The translations under genes were made by a program, and so were the position numbers. Of a DNA stretch of 64,000 bases, positions 14,401 through 25,000 are shown piece by piece. The notes below the pieces were generated by a model. The model was not told the DNA's origin. It saw only the letters and a program-made list of their open reading frames with translations, and searched no databases. Every line of letters starts with the position of its first letter. Positions within the stretch are counted from its first letter, which is position 1. The stretch is from Zerene cesonia (lineage: Eukaryota; Arthropoda; Insecta; Lepidoptera; Pieridae), in NCBI RefSeq assembly GCF_012273895.1, contig NC_052114.1, forward strand, positions 4,508,565 to 4,572,564. Reading direction: 5' to 3'.

Positions 14401-17400
14401 GCACCTATTTATTGTAGAAACCACAATCTACCTAGACCTAGACCTAAATAAAAAGAACGGAGTCAAGGTTCAATACCGTGGTAGGTTTAGAGTATCTCAA
14501 GACTAACACCTAAATATACATTATCTAAATGTTTAATGGATGTCGTTTAACCGTAAAGTGACTTAGCGAGGACAAACTTCTTTTGATATGGACCTTAACA
14601 TTGAGCATTACTTATTTATAAACATACCATATGGATAGCAAAAGCTAGCTTATCAAACTAAATAGTTATATTTTAAGTCTGTTACTAACCACACATAACA
14701 AAACAATATAAAATCTTAGTTATTGTCCAATCTGTATTGTTTGACGCATTGTCAATGAGAATAACATTTGTACAAAAAAACCTTTTTACGTTCCTACGTT
14801 TCTCCTTCGCACAATTAGAAGAAAAAAAAATATCCCGTGTGCCATCAAACTATTGCTATACTATAATTATCCTTAGGTCCTGACAACTTTTTTTTATAAA
14901 ATAACGGAGAATATGAAAATGAATATATATTTACAAGCTAGGTAAAAGTCTTTAGAGCTCACACGCCGCAGCTGCTTTTAAAATATATTGAATTCTTTGT
15001 GTTTTTATGGCTTTTAAAACGATCTCGAAAATATATTTTATTAGTTCTATACGTATTATTCAAGATTCATAGCTAATAATTACATAGCACACATATGATA
15101 TTGTTTACTTTATCAATTTGTAAATAAACGATTAAGCAAGTAAGTCGTTTCCATTAAGAATAACAAGTTCACCGTCTCGTAGGTATTAAAAAATATATGC
15201 TCAGAAGTCAGAACATTACGAAGGTTCACGTAATCGCTTAAAAAATTAAATCGCCTTGGTTTAATAGAAGGTCTAGGGTACGTGGACCGGTTATATTCTA
15301 GGCTAAACAAGTATTTTTTGCAAGAATGCAATGAAGTCTGGAATGTGGGGAGGGCGCGGAAGGAAACGCCAGTGACGTCACTCGAACCAGCCAACCGTCT
15401 GGTCTACACTGTACACTGCACGTGTGTTCTTTTTAAAAAGTACCCATATTATATTTGAACAAAACTATACACGCACGGCTTAAATATAATACCTACCACA
15501 TTAAACAAATATTTAACGAGCTGTATAAAAGCAAAGTTAACTAGGTATACAGATCTATTAAAACCTATTATACCCTATATAAACCTATATACCTTACAGT
15601 TTCTTCATAGAGATCAAAACTAATATTATTGTGTGCTGTTTATACATATATTTAAATAAATGATGTGTTTACTAACTGGGGTATAATACTTAAATTGTTA
15701 AAAACCCGCATTATTCCATTGCTGCTTTGTAACGGCGATCGGTAGAGATACCTAAGTCTATCCATTACCTACTTATCACGAGTTCAACATTGAAACACAA
15801 TTTTTTTTAATTATTATTATTATGTTAACAAGGTTAAAACTTAGATGTTAAATGAATCCTTTCATTGAGAAAGTCCTCGTAGTGTCATTATATTTTTACA
15901 AAGATTATAAAGGAAATAATATACAATATTTCAGGAGTATACGTACCTAAATTTAGTTGTTTTATCTATACAGTTTTAACCAGTTGTTGAACATTAAGCA
16001 CACAAGGTAGTTCAAAATACTGCACACTCACTTTAAACCCGTTAAAAAGAGAATACAGTTTTGGCGAACTCGTAAAATAGATAATGATTGACATGTATTG
16101 TACCTACAATACAGGTTATCGTTGAACTAAAGCCTGAGTGTCTTTATGTCATACTTTTATCCGATACCCCACTCAAGCATCAGGTGTAAGTAAAAATTTT
16201 CTCCAATCATTGATATTGACCCTGTAAGTTAAATTTGTCAAAGACTACAGAGTTAAATACGTAGTTATCAGTAGGTATAAATAATAACAGTTTAAATTGA
16301 CTTTCATCTAAAGTATGAATGGCATGCGAATTGGGCGTTGATAAATATATTGAATTTAAAGCCAAATCTTATTTATTTTCTAAACTAAATCACTAGTTTC
16401 ATATAATGAAAACAAAAACAAAACATAATGAAAAAACATAAAAATGCAAAGGTCTGTCTGTTGCACAAATCATGATTATCAAATTAGTTATTAAGAGTCA
16501 TTCTAAATGACCTAGAGAAGCGAATCAATGTTCTCGGACGCGCGAGCTTTGAGTCATCGGTCGTGATGCAGATAACAATTTACGTTTCATAAATAATTAA
16601 TTGCTGCCATTTTACCACGGTTTTAAATAAGTTTGTCCTTCCATTGTTAATCAATTTACATGTTCAATCATTCCTTACCCTACTTGTGAATTGCGATAAA
16701 CATTAACCATCCTAATAATGGTTTGAGAGATACCTAAGTTTAATTAAAATTTTCATATGGAATCGAATATAAAGTGTCGCGTTTCATGTGTTATTCTATG
16801 GCAATGCCCTTAGTGGCTCTGAGCACGCGCACGCCTTATATGGCAGCAGAAATACAAGAACTGGAGATTAATGCAGTCCCGCCCGCCGTGCGAGGTCATA
16901 CCATATTATATTTTCTTATTGTTTATTTCTTTCAAAATATAACGCTCGAGCACACGCGTTGCCTTATTTAGCCTAGGTCTGTACCAGTAACAATAACACA
17001 GCTGTAAGTACTAAAGTAATAGGTTGTCCATTGACCTAATAAAACATAAAAGACAAGACGATTGAAATATTATATAGCTGTAATAAAATAGCTTACATAT
17101 CTTAAGCATTTCCGAATTTCTTTATAGTTTCTAAATTTCATATAAAATAAAGATGCAAATCGTGAACCTTGAATCTTTAATCTAAATAGTTATTCTATTC
17201 ATGGGCATTTAATTAACCATTGCAGAAACAATATTTACAAATTTAAATATTTCAATATGGCATGAATATTTTGTGTGCAAATATTTAACATTCCTATTCT
17301 TATTTATATATTCGGTAAAAGAATTCGTATAATTGTAAGGTAATATTAAAGTTAAAAAACAAAAATAAAAGATAGCTACACATTAGGCACTTTATACTAT

Positions 17401-20400
17401 TTGCATTTCCTACGACCATCTTCCAACTTAAAAAGCTCTTTAGAATAATGTGTTAAAAATAAATGCATCCGCAAAATATTTCCTGTTGGTAATAAGGAAA
17501 TAGCAATAAAATTAATGCCATGAAAGATATAACTTGTACCTATTTCTATAGAATGCTCTTTTTTGAAATGGCTAAATAAAATATGTTTGATATAATTTGA
17601 ATAAAGCAAATCGAAAAGGGAAATCAAATCGCTTACGATCTTTGGTATTCGAAATCATTCAATTACGAGTAAATCTCAAGGCTATTTTATCTAAACCTTC
17701 GATGATTAAATAAAAAAATAAAAATTCCAATGGCGATAATCCATAGAACGCTGACGCCGCACAGTGTTCTAATTTCAAAACAAATCCCTGCCAGTACGTG
17801 ACTCAGATTGTATTCGAAGTCCGAATCTACAAAACCCGACCAGTTATGCAACAAAACTCTCCAACTCTAGCCTTACCATAACGAAATAACTATTAACAGT
17901 AAGATTGTTAGCTCACACACCCTCTTGACGTAAATAGTTTTGGCCTCTGATGAAATATTTTAATTTCATTGTATTGAATGGTTCATGTGAAGCAATTACA
18001 CCAGCATATTAACAGTGTTATTGCTTTGAGATGTGCTCCTATGACTTATGAACATATCATATTTTTTTCTAAAATATGGATAAAACATACGCAAACCATT
18101 CTTCAGAACCATTACAACAGAAGTATAAACATAAGTGTGCATTGTTTTGAATCATTTTAGGCAGTTGAACGTTAGCCGTAAAATCAAGACCGAATGCGAA
18201 ATTTTTATAAAACGCTACCATGAAATAACTAACAGTTAAGACTAAAAGATTATACATTTAAAATAGAAATTAAAATAATAGCAATAAAGCGCTACATTTT
18301 TATATGATTTTTCTCTAAGTACTGAAGAGCTTATAGTTATTTTTACGTGTGTTTCAACAGAAAAACCAACTGTTTCATATTCAATATTAATATAGGTTTC
18401 ATTTGCAAGGGAAAGTAAAATACAATGTATAGGAATCACAGGAATCCATCGCGGTGCTAAACCTGCTTAGATTACAGGACCTGTCCCCGTCTCGCTTATA
18501 CTAGCAATTTACCTCATGACTGAACATCTACTCTCGATTTCCTTTATTTAAGATATTTGAACTAATTTTATTTCTCCAAATACGAAAATTAATAAGTAAC
18601 ACGATAGAAGATTAATCAAATAATCATACACTATTTCTTTTATTTATATCAATTTCTTCTTACGAGACCGCTTCCTTAGTTCAGTTACTAACGCGTGATA
18701 TTAGAATCGAGAGGTCCTGGGTTGGATTCCCGGTGTGGAATTACAAAAAATATGCTTTGGTCTGGTAGGACATTGAAGGCTGATCACTTACTTGTCCATA
18801 AATAAAAATCGACCAGTGAAACAGCTGTATATCATCTGCCCCCAGGAGACGCGGGACTTCATTTTTACACGCTTTTTATTAGCTTCACCTGTATGTTTGT
18901 ATGTTTGTTTGTTTGTAACCGACTTCTTTGGGCGCGATTTTGACCCACTTTAAACGGCCAGATTTCGTTCAAACTTTGTAGATTTATTAAGGACCGATGA
19001 CAATACACTAATTTGATAAAATTATTCCATTTTTCAATTTGCAAAATATGATTTTTGTTAAAGCGTGTTTTTTAGTTTTTTTTAAACTATTATATATTAT
19101 TTATATAACATTTATTTGTATGTAAGTCATTTATTTGTCAGGGTAGCTTAAACCAGGAATAGGTATTATACATATGCATAAGAAATTCAGATAATCAATG
19201 TATGAATTGCGGCTTCGAAAAGATTAAATATTAATCCTTACTCTATTTTTTGCAGTAGATACACCCACCCACACATTCATGCAAGCCGTTCATCAGAGAT
19301 AAAAACGGACACGTTACCAACCGCTCCATTTAGTACACTTATGCATACATACATTAAATAAACACATTGTTTATTATGGTGTCGTTATGATTAGGCACAA
19401 CCATGCAGATCCGGGAATTAACAGTTCATTGAACTGTCAGAAAGGATAAAATATCCCATCAATGCTTAATGTGAGTTTAAGTAACAAGGCATGCGAAAGT
19501 ACCGTTACTTCGGATCATCATCATTACTTTTAAATAGTTTAACATTCTTTACATCGCAATCGATGTCAGTTTGGTTCTCGAGAATTAGGTTCCGATAAGT
19601 AACATAATGATATATTGTAATTTACAATATGTACACGACGAGTACAATAAACCAACATATGACGCTCATTTATTATGTTTTGTGTGCTATACAAAAAATC
19701 TAAAGAGAGTATTTGTAGAGTGTCTTAACACATTCAAATATGCTAATTTGAACACGTTCATATTTGTTATGTGCGCTGTTAAATTAATGGAGATGTTGTC
19801 ATTTAAAACGAATAAATCACTTATTTTTTCAATCACCATTAAGTGTGTACCGTGTATAGATACGAACGGTAATAGATATTTCTGAAGAGAATACTTCTAA
19901 GTGTGGGAGTGGGAAGTCAGATATACGATCACAGAGTGATTTATTTCCTACCTTATATCAAACAGAACGAACAGAATCTTACTGGAATCTTGAAAAACTT
20001 CCATGGAGTATATCCATTGTTCATGCATGAATATTAAAATTGTTTTATATTCTCGAGTTGCTTTTACACTGGGTATATGAACTTAACTGTACAAGTACTT
20101 CTGCATGTAAACGACCTGGGCCTTAGTAATTTGCTCATCAACTTAAATATTCGCTGAATCCGCAATAACGTTATTCCGTGTAACTTTCTCCATTTTTAAA
20201 GAATTTATTGCACTACCTACCAGATGTCAGTTTTATTTTTGGTAGAATGTTTATAAAATGTTCCCAGAGTTGTATTGCTTCCTCTTTGAAATAGTTTTCC
20301 AGAGGAATTTTCCTCCCATGCAAATTTAACTCAATTGCTCTAATACTTTTTAACTATCTCGAAAAATTAAAGAAAAAGCAATTTCGAAGTAAACTATATT

Positions 20401-22037
20401 TATATTTATGACTTTTGTTATACATTTTGATAGTGTGTTTCTTACCTTTTCCGAAAATTTAATTATATAAATAAATTCATGCAACAAACATAATATTAAA
20501 TATACCAATTTGTTAAATTCATCAATTCAATGAAGTTAATAAGTAATTTATTTTTAGGCAACTTCTCGTCAAATCGAGCAAAACGACAATATCAAATTTA
20601 ATAAGTCATTTAATAAAATGGGATATAAAAACCCACTGCTGATGGAGGTAAAGTACAAAATATATGCTACACCTGATATACTTATGTGGTCACTGAAATA
20701 TTGTTAAGATGTCATTAACGTAATAAGAAAGAATATAATTTCACATTCAATTATATTACATCCAACAACTAAACACGGACTCTTCGAATAGCAGCGTACA
20801 CAAACATCAATTATCTTAATAATATTAATCGACATACTCTCAATCAACGCCGTGTTCGCAGTTCTTGCTTATATAAACCTAAATGATTAGTCGCTAACTG
20901 CGCCAAATAGGCCGTTATTCATGAATTAAGATGAAAGATACATAATTTATTGCGTGTTATGAACGTACATGAACGATTTTTTATCACATCAGCTTAAAAT
21001 TAATTTTGGCTGTATATTTATTTACAATTAATATCAGAATTTTAGTATTCATCTAAAATTACGATTATGACATATGGAAATGTGAAAAGGATACTTTGAT
21101 CTAGGATAATTATAGCTTTACTTGCTTAATACACATATAAAACAATTATTATGAAAAATTTAATATCAACTTAGCCTTGATTTAATATTATTTTAGTGAT
21201 GGAACAATCTCAAAGAGGTCACCTAACAGTTAATGAGTGGTAAAAGCTCCATCGGATAACTAATCACCCACTTTAATAGTCACTGGAAGTTGATAAAACG
21301 TGACAAATGTTTAAACAAAACGGTTTCTGACACATAAAAAACACAATAGTATGTTATCGCCTGTAACGGATTTTAGGCACCTTTATAAGTTAATTAAAAT
21401 AAGTATTTTTTTGGAAACAAACATATCCATAGAAGTTATAAATTACATGAAAGAAATAAACATATGGAACGTATGTATTGTACAACATTTTCCTTCCTGC
21501 ATCTGTTTATTTGAATTATTTTCAATTATGAGTAATGTGTTTATTGTAAATGCATATCATTTTGTTCCAAGAATTACAGTGATGTTTCTTTTGATATGTC
21601 TAACCACCACTACCAAACACATTAAGCCTAATATGAGGTGTCTGTATGCTTTTATGTCGTCTCGACGCTTCGATCGGTCGATAGCCGCGTGTGGGCGAAT
21701 GAATACACATTTGAAAATTACTGTCACATAATTAAATTACAGATTATTATATTGCGCTTAGAAATTGTTGCATTTAAAGTCAGTATGACTACTATATTAA
21801 GAATACTCATTACTGAATCAAGTCACTCTTGTTTATGCAATTTGTGTGTAAAATTATTAATATTTGTTTTCTATATTTATATTCCTTATCAATGATATAA
21901 ATGGTTTTGTAAATGAATATTGTATAGTTTACCTTTTGAACCACAAGTGGCGTTCCGAAATCCTTGCCGCCCTGCAGCCTGAAGCCCAGGGGCTGCTGAT
22001 CAGACTTGTTCAAACGCACAGTCAGTAACTGTGCCAT
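2288..22037 (-). CDS. Zasp52: Zasp52: PDZ-ZM-LIM Z-disc protein (3' end off window)
   Basis: Orthologue of insect Zasp52 (ALP/Enigma, PDLIM/LDB3 family), which binds alpha-actinin and organises Z-discs and integrin attachment sites. Coding exons in transcript order: 21933-22037, 13959-14110, 12985-13159, 12522-12652, 12170-12261, then either 11634-11784 or 10942-11266, then 9921-10109, 9649-9739, 8698-8875, then either 4467-7290 or 3117-4275, then 2727-2913, 2498-2618 and 2288-2403. All phases agree. The long form reads 1504 residues and the form with the shorter LIM2a exon 949, before the missing last exon. The start ATG follows directly on an acceptor (AG at 22038-22039), so the 5'UTR is spliced. 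The order is PDZ, ZM motif, LIM1, a long Ser/Thr/Pro/Gln-rich linker, then LIM2, LIM3 and LIM4. The final LIM4 cluster is outside the window. Confidence 0.93.
2498..2618 (-). CDS. Zasp52: Zasp52 exon, LIM3 second half, with a GC donor
   Basis: Reads DCLNAIGKHFHPECFSCVYC followed by GKLFGNNPFFLEDGLPYCEA, finishing LIM3. The exon ends CAG and the intron starts GCAAGT, a classic GC-AG donor context. No GT donor in the right frame is present. The next exon starts ACTGG, so the joined codon gives EADWNELF as expected. Confidence 0.92.
2727..2913 (-). CDS. Zasp52: Zasp52 exon, second half of LIM2 and start of LIM3
   Basis: Opens GPFITALGRIWCPEHFICVN, a near-invariant LIM2 core, then the second zinc cluster of LIM2 and the first CxxC of LIM3 (CNKCHAKIKG). 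Both alternative LIM2a exons end in AG, so either completes an Arg codon with the first G here. The donor is GGG|GTAGGT, phase 0. Confidence 0.94.
3117..4275 (-). CDS. Zasp52: Zasp52 alternative exon: Asn-rich linker plus LIM2a version 2
   Basis: 1159 bases and 385 full codons. It starts NETQNITNTHKMEFKSPAEE, then RLIRKMAKMALNGYE, followed by a poly-Pro patch (PLPPPLPTTPIP) and an Asn/Lys/Asp-rich region. It ends DGHYICHVCDKAITR, another first zinc pair for LIM2. Phase 1 in (acceptor tttctaacag), phase 2 out (ACCAG|GTAACC), identical to 4467-7290. An in-frame ATG 35 bases into the exon could also serve as a start if a promoter lies in the preceding intron. Confidence 0.85.
4467..7290 (-). CDS. 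Zasp52: Zasp52 giant alternative exon: linker plus LIM2a version 1
   Basis: 2824 bases and 940 full codons of low-complexity Ser/Thr/Gln/Asn-rich linker, starting KNVKSIVWPPPNPPEDE. A Pro-rich middle contains TPTPKPRPRTPS. The end is GRGVLNKAVLPGSRVPLCAS and then CNGNIR, the first zinc pair of LIM2. Phase 1 in (acceptor ctaacag), phase 2 out (AG|GTGAAT). Fly Zasp52 has a similar long linker ending in the same KGVLNKA-type motif before LIM2. It is phase-identical to 3117-4275 and should be exclusive with it. Confidence 0.9.
7291..8697 (-). other. Zasp52 intron before the LIM2a alternative exons
   Basis: 1.4 kb of AT-rich intron. Near 8090-8125 a short remnant (GCGTTTGCCGGGTCAACTAG) looks like the 3' tip of a decayed lepidopteran repeat ending in CTAG. 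No other gene is visible. Confidence 0.5.
8698..8875 (-). CDS. Zasp52: Zasp52 Pro/Ala-rich linker exon
   Basis: 59 codons beginning PSSNLSGPKPFGSSIGSAYS and continuing with an Ala-Pro repeat (PAPAPAPM). It stands out as a GC-rich island in AT-rich intron. Acceptor ttatcgttccag, donor CCGA|GTAAGAG, phase 0 in and phase 1 out. Its phase-1 donor fits both long LIM2a exons. Confidence 0.87.
9649..9739 (-). CDS. Zasp52: Zasp52 small linker exon
   Basis: 30 codons, GGRIPTNTYTTPLPPLSTG and then NYTNGSSSLFS. The acceptor (ttttgcag) and donor AGC|GTGAGT bring it in at phase 2 and out at phase 0, fitting both neighbours. It is a Gly/Thr/Pro linker with no domain. Confidence 0.85.
9921..10109 (-). CDS. 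Zasp52: Zasp52 exon, shared second half of LIM1
   Basis: Reads GVFVRIKDKNLHVECFKCST and then CGTSLKNQGYYNLNGKLYC, DIHAK, completing LIM1 (H and C ligands, CxxC, then C and H/D). It is shared by both LIM1a exons. Phase 2 in, phase 2 out (CC|GTAAGTT). A short NPPAANMEPVTVPP tail begins the linker. Confidence 0.93.
10942..11266 (-). CDS. Zasp52: Zasp52 alternative exon LIM1a, version 2
   Basis: A GC-rich exon of 107 full codons with a Pro/Ala/His-rich N-terminal part, ending SPYCSECNAQIV. It supplies the same first zinc pair of LIM1 as 11634-11784 but with a different sequence. The donor is ATAGT|GTAAGATG, phase 2. The acceptor chosen (AG at 11267-11268, phase 1) matches the upstream exon, but its pyrimidine tract is weak, so the 5' boundary is less certain than the 3' one. 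Confidence 0.75.
11634..11784 (-). CDS. Zasp52: Zasp52 alternative exon LIM1a, version 1
   Basis: Enters in phase 1 and leaves in phase 2 (ATAAC|GTAAG). After a Pro/Thr-rich lead it ends NICEECERLIT, giving the first CxxC of LIM1. Joined to 9921-10109 it reads CEECERLITGVFVRIKDKN, which matches the fly Zasp52 LIM1 pattern. It has the same phases as 10942-11266 and supplies the same half finger, so the two should be mutually exclusive. Confidence 0.88.
12170..12261 (-). CDS. Zasp52: Zasp52 exon, charged segment after ZM
   Basis: 30 codons reading VNFKKNEKTYDAEKSAVFK and then VLQEEQNDPEP, a segment conserved in fly Zasp52. Phase 2 in, phase 1 out (CCAG|GTAAAA). The phase-1 donor is compatible with both alternative LIM1a exons downstream. 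Confidence 0.9.
12522..12652 (-). CDS. Zasp52: Zasp52 exon carrying the ZM motif
   Basis: Encodes a Zasp-like motif with core IVNKQYNTPVNMYSD followed by KTIAETLSAQTEVLAGGVLG. In this family the ZM motif contributes to alpha-actinin binding. The acceptor sits after a run of 13 T. Phase 0 in, phase 2 out (GG|GTAAAT). Confidence 0.92.
12985..13159 (-). CDS. Zasp52: Zasp52 exon, Gly/Pro/Ser linker after PDZ
   Basis: 58 codons beginning GGGTWKPSVTPTGSLPRPG and ending VAKPFGY. The acceptor (aattgcag) and the donor TAT|GTAAGTATT are both strong. It connects PDZ to the ZM motif and is more GC-rich than its surroundings. Confidence 0.9.
13959..14110 (-). CDS. Zasp52: Zasp52 exon, second half of PDZ domain
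   Basis: Reads VNGGSAAERAGLQAGDALIR followed by the NNTEVYTLRHQEA helix region and a closing LELTVQR strand, all typical of ALP/Enigma PDZ domains. Acceptor AG at 14111-14112, donor CG|GTAGGT, phase 0 in and 2 out. It is separated from the first half by a 7.8 kb intron. Confidence 0.93.
14111..21932 (-). other. First coding intron of Zasp52, splitting the PDZ domain
   Basis: 7.8 kb, AT-rich. It contains a tRNA-derived SINE-like repeat at about 18660-19085 (listed separately). A palindromic TGACGTCA is present near 15370. Small open frames such as 15113-15394 (minus) and 21351-21731 (plus) have no domain, splice support or coding bias that I can see. No independent gene is supported. Confidence 0.5.
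18660..19085 (+). repeat. tRNA-derived SINE-like repeat with a second repeat tail
   Basis: A degenerate box A (TTAGTTCAGTTACTAACGCG) and box B-like GGGTTGGATTCCC are about 45 bases apart, followed by sequence typical of lepidopteran interspersed repeats (TGTATGTTTGTTTGTTTGTA, then AACCGACTTCTTTGGGCGCG). It lies inside the first coding intron of Zasp52. Boundaries are approximate. Confidence 0.55.
21933..22037 (-). CDS. Zasp52: Zasp52 start exon, first half of PDZ domain
   Basis: 35 codons from the initiator ATG (22035-22037). They contain the PDZ carboxylate-binding loop PLGFRLQGGKDFG, the family's PxGFRLxGGxDF signature. The donor is AAG|GTAAAC, phase 0. The residues just upstream of the ATG in the open frame are intronic, because a T-rich acceptor (ttatgttttcag) ends immediately before ATG. 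Confidence 0.93.
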
Positions 22038-25000
22038 CTGAAAACATAACATTTAATAAATATTTGTATATTGTATGTTTTTAAGACATTACCTTTTAAT
22101 TGATTTTATAACAATAGAATATATGGGAATCGAAGCGCATCCAAAACTCAGGAGAGAAAGGGAAAATTTACAAAACTATCTACTATGGAAGACCTTTAAA
22201 GCAATCATATAAAATACTAATATTGTACACGCAAGTACGCCAAGTTAAAAAATATATTATAATATTGCTGGCGTGCTTGGCATTTGATTGACCTAATTGA
22301 AGATTTATTTTCACTCAGGCATAGCTTCACTGACCGCACTCAGCGTATTCGGACATTGCGGTCTATTTTATCTCGCGGAAGATCTGCGATTCAAAAGACA
22401 TTAGTGAAAGGCTGAGAGCAAAACTTTCGTTTAGTTTTGTTACAAGGAACAAACAATAACCTAATCATTTATCAATTATTGAACGTTGATTTCTCCTTTC
22501 GGTACTATTATTTGGTAAAGCAAAATTTGATAGAGTTCTGCTCCTAATTAGGTTAAGCGCAAACGGGAGCAGACATCACATGCAATCGTACAAGGGAATC
22601 TAACGAACTTAGCATCTATTCATTTTTATACGATGATAAAGAGAAAATTGTGAATTAATATTTTCATACAAAAGGGTTTCCTAATAAGACTCGAAACGTA
22701 GTAAAAAACCGTGAGCAAGCCACGTCGCAGACAGTAGATAAGTTTATAAAAGTCCCACAAATAACAAAAACCATACTAGATACTGGTTGCGCGAGCGACG
22801 AGCATGAAATGCAAAATACTTTTTATATCTACCTTGCCTTAATGTGTTAAGATTGTACTGTCGGACATGCCTTGGCCATTGCAGCGCCACCAATCAAAAG
22901 GTCGTGGCTCTCGTCAGTCGACACACGCATCCCATCAATTCAATACATACACAATAAAAAACGATAAATGGCAAAGGCAAAGTAAGTAGTTTCTTACTAC
23001 TAATGAGATACTATTCATCTGAAGTATTGGGCACAAAAGGTTTATAAAAAGACGAGGAGTAAAGGGAAAAATAACGAATCTATTAAGACGTTGGAGTTGA
23101 CTACTAAAAAATGTTAATAATTTTTATATTACAGATTATAATATTTTACGTATTATATTTAAAATACTATATATAGGGATAAATGTTTTAGTTACTTATT
23201 GCAAATGATCATAGACGAAACCCATGTAACTTTACAATTCTACCATATCCACATGTCTATGGTTATTGTTGTCATTTTCAGCGTACAATGTCGTTTCCCG
23301 GCCTTCGCTCGTGATTGGCGGTCATGTTCTCGTTTTATCTTAAGAATGCAATCTATGAAATTATTATTAGAGTATAAAGCTATGCCATCTTATCTTAATA
23401 GGTATGTTTGTACACTTGTCTTAAATTCTAGTTCAAAATGAAATACTAACAAAATTTTGCAAACTCTACAGTCTTCAAAAAGACACACTATCTGCGACTT
23501 TATACATGGGGCGCACAAAATTCTTTATGGTGGGACCAATTTTTGTTTGTGTTTTAAGAAATTATATCTCAGTTCTGAAATACCTATAATATATTATAGG
23601 TATTCTTGTTCAATTCAATAATTCAATTATCTAAATATTGTGACCTCATCTTAAAGAGAAATCATAGTAATGGTAAAGGCCCTAGGGGTCAGTGGAATCA
23701 ACAAACAAACCAGTGACGAAACAGTATCTTCCGAAACCGATGACTTGTACGATTTCTTCAATAGTTCTACGTAACACTTCCGTGAGCTATCGATGTCCAC
23801 ATCTACTGGTGGTATGTGTTTAATTTTACCGGATTGTTAGTCATGCACCATTCAATGACGTCACGCATATGAGTAAGAAGGTAGGTATGACAAAACATCT
23901 CAACGGCACAAAAAAATGTAGAAATCAGTCCACACTGATATTTGAATTTATTCATAGAACTGTGAAATTGTATTATATAGGTACTTTATAGTATAACATG
24001 TAAAGCTATGTAATGTTACATGTTCATTTAAAGTAACTACTTTTGTTTGTATGTTTATATAAATAAAGAATTCAATAAGTTTAGTGAATGTATTACAAAA
24101 CATAAAACAGGAATGTAACTGTCGGGCTAAAAACACATACAATGCGATTTTATTTTTTTTTTTAAATCCTATATGCGCGTTTTATCTGTTGTTGCTTGTT
24201 ACTTTATACTTACATTTTATAAATATATGGATATGTGACATTGGCAAAACATATGAAAGTTAATGTCGACTCCGTTTGGCTTAAAATAGATTTTTTGGCA
24301 AACGTTGACAAAGTAGGCAGTTGCAGATATAGCAAGCACAAATAATGTGTTACGAGTAGGTGTTAAAATAAATATTTGCACCTGCGCACAGAGCAAAGTT
24401 CCGTTGCACGAAAACGCTATCGAAACACCAACCAAAAGTATCCCATGGCAGACGACAGAAATACGAAATACAGTATATTGGCGTATGAACTGTGAACAAT
24501 AAATAAACCCGCTGATATAGAGCTGATGTCATTGTAACTCCTTTGATTGCAACGTATGACGAGCTTATTTGCCCAGCTGTGGCCTTCTGAGGTCGCTCTA
24601 TTGTTCCCTCAACGTACGCTCATACAGACTCAAGCCGAGCCAAATAATAAATGAAATGGAATCGCTTTCACTGTTCCGATGCCGCCCAGCCTGTTACATT
24701 GGGTTGCGTATGAGACAAACGCATATTGCATGCCAGAGTCCAGTCGTGGTGTCGCAAGCGTTGGCGTCAGCTGCACTCGAATATTCAAAGGTAACAGCAA
24801 CATGGCGCCATCAAAATTACACTGTTTATCATATCGCAAGGTAGACTAACAAGAAATTCATATTTCACTACATATTCCGATTATATAAATTAATCTCATT
24901 ACGACTAATATAATTAATTATTGTTGAACTTTCTGCTTGCTGCCCACAAGCCGATTTTCTAAAATTTTATTATATTTATTGATTAACAAGGAAAATTAAC

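Noticed and set aside
19607..19885. 92-codon plus-strand frame in the first Zasp52 coding intron
   Set aside because: No recognisable domain, no clear promoter or splice context. Length is compatible with chance.
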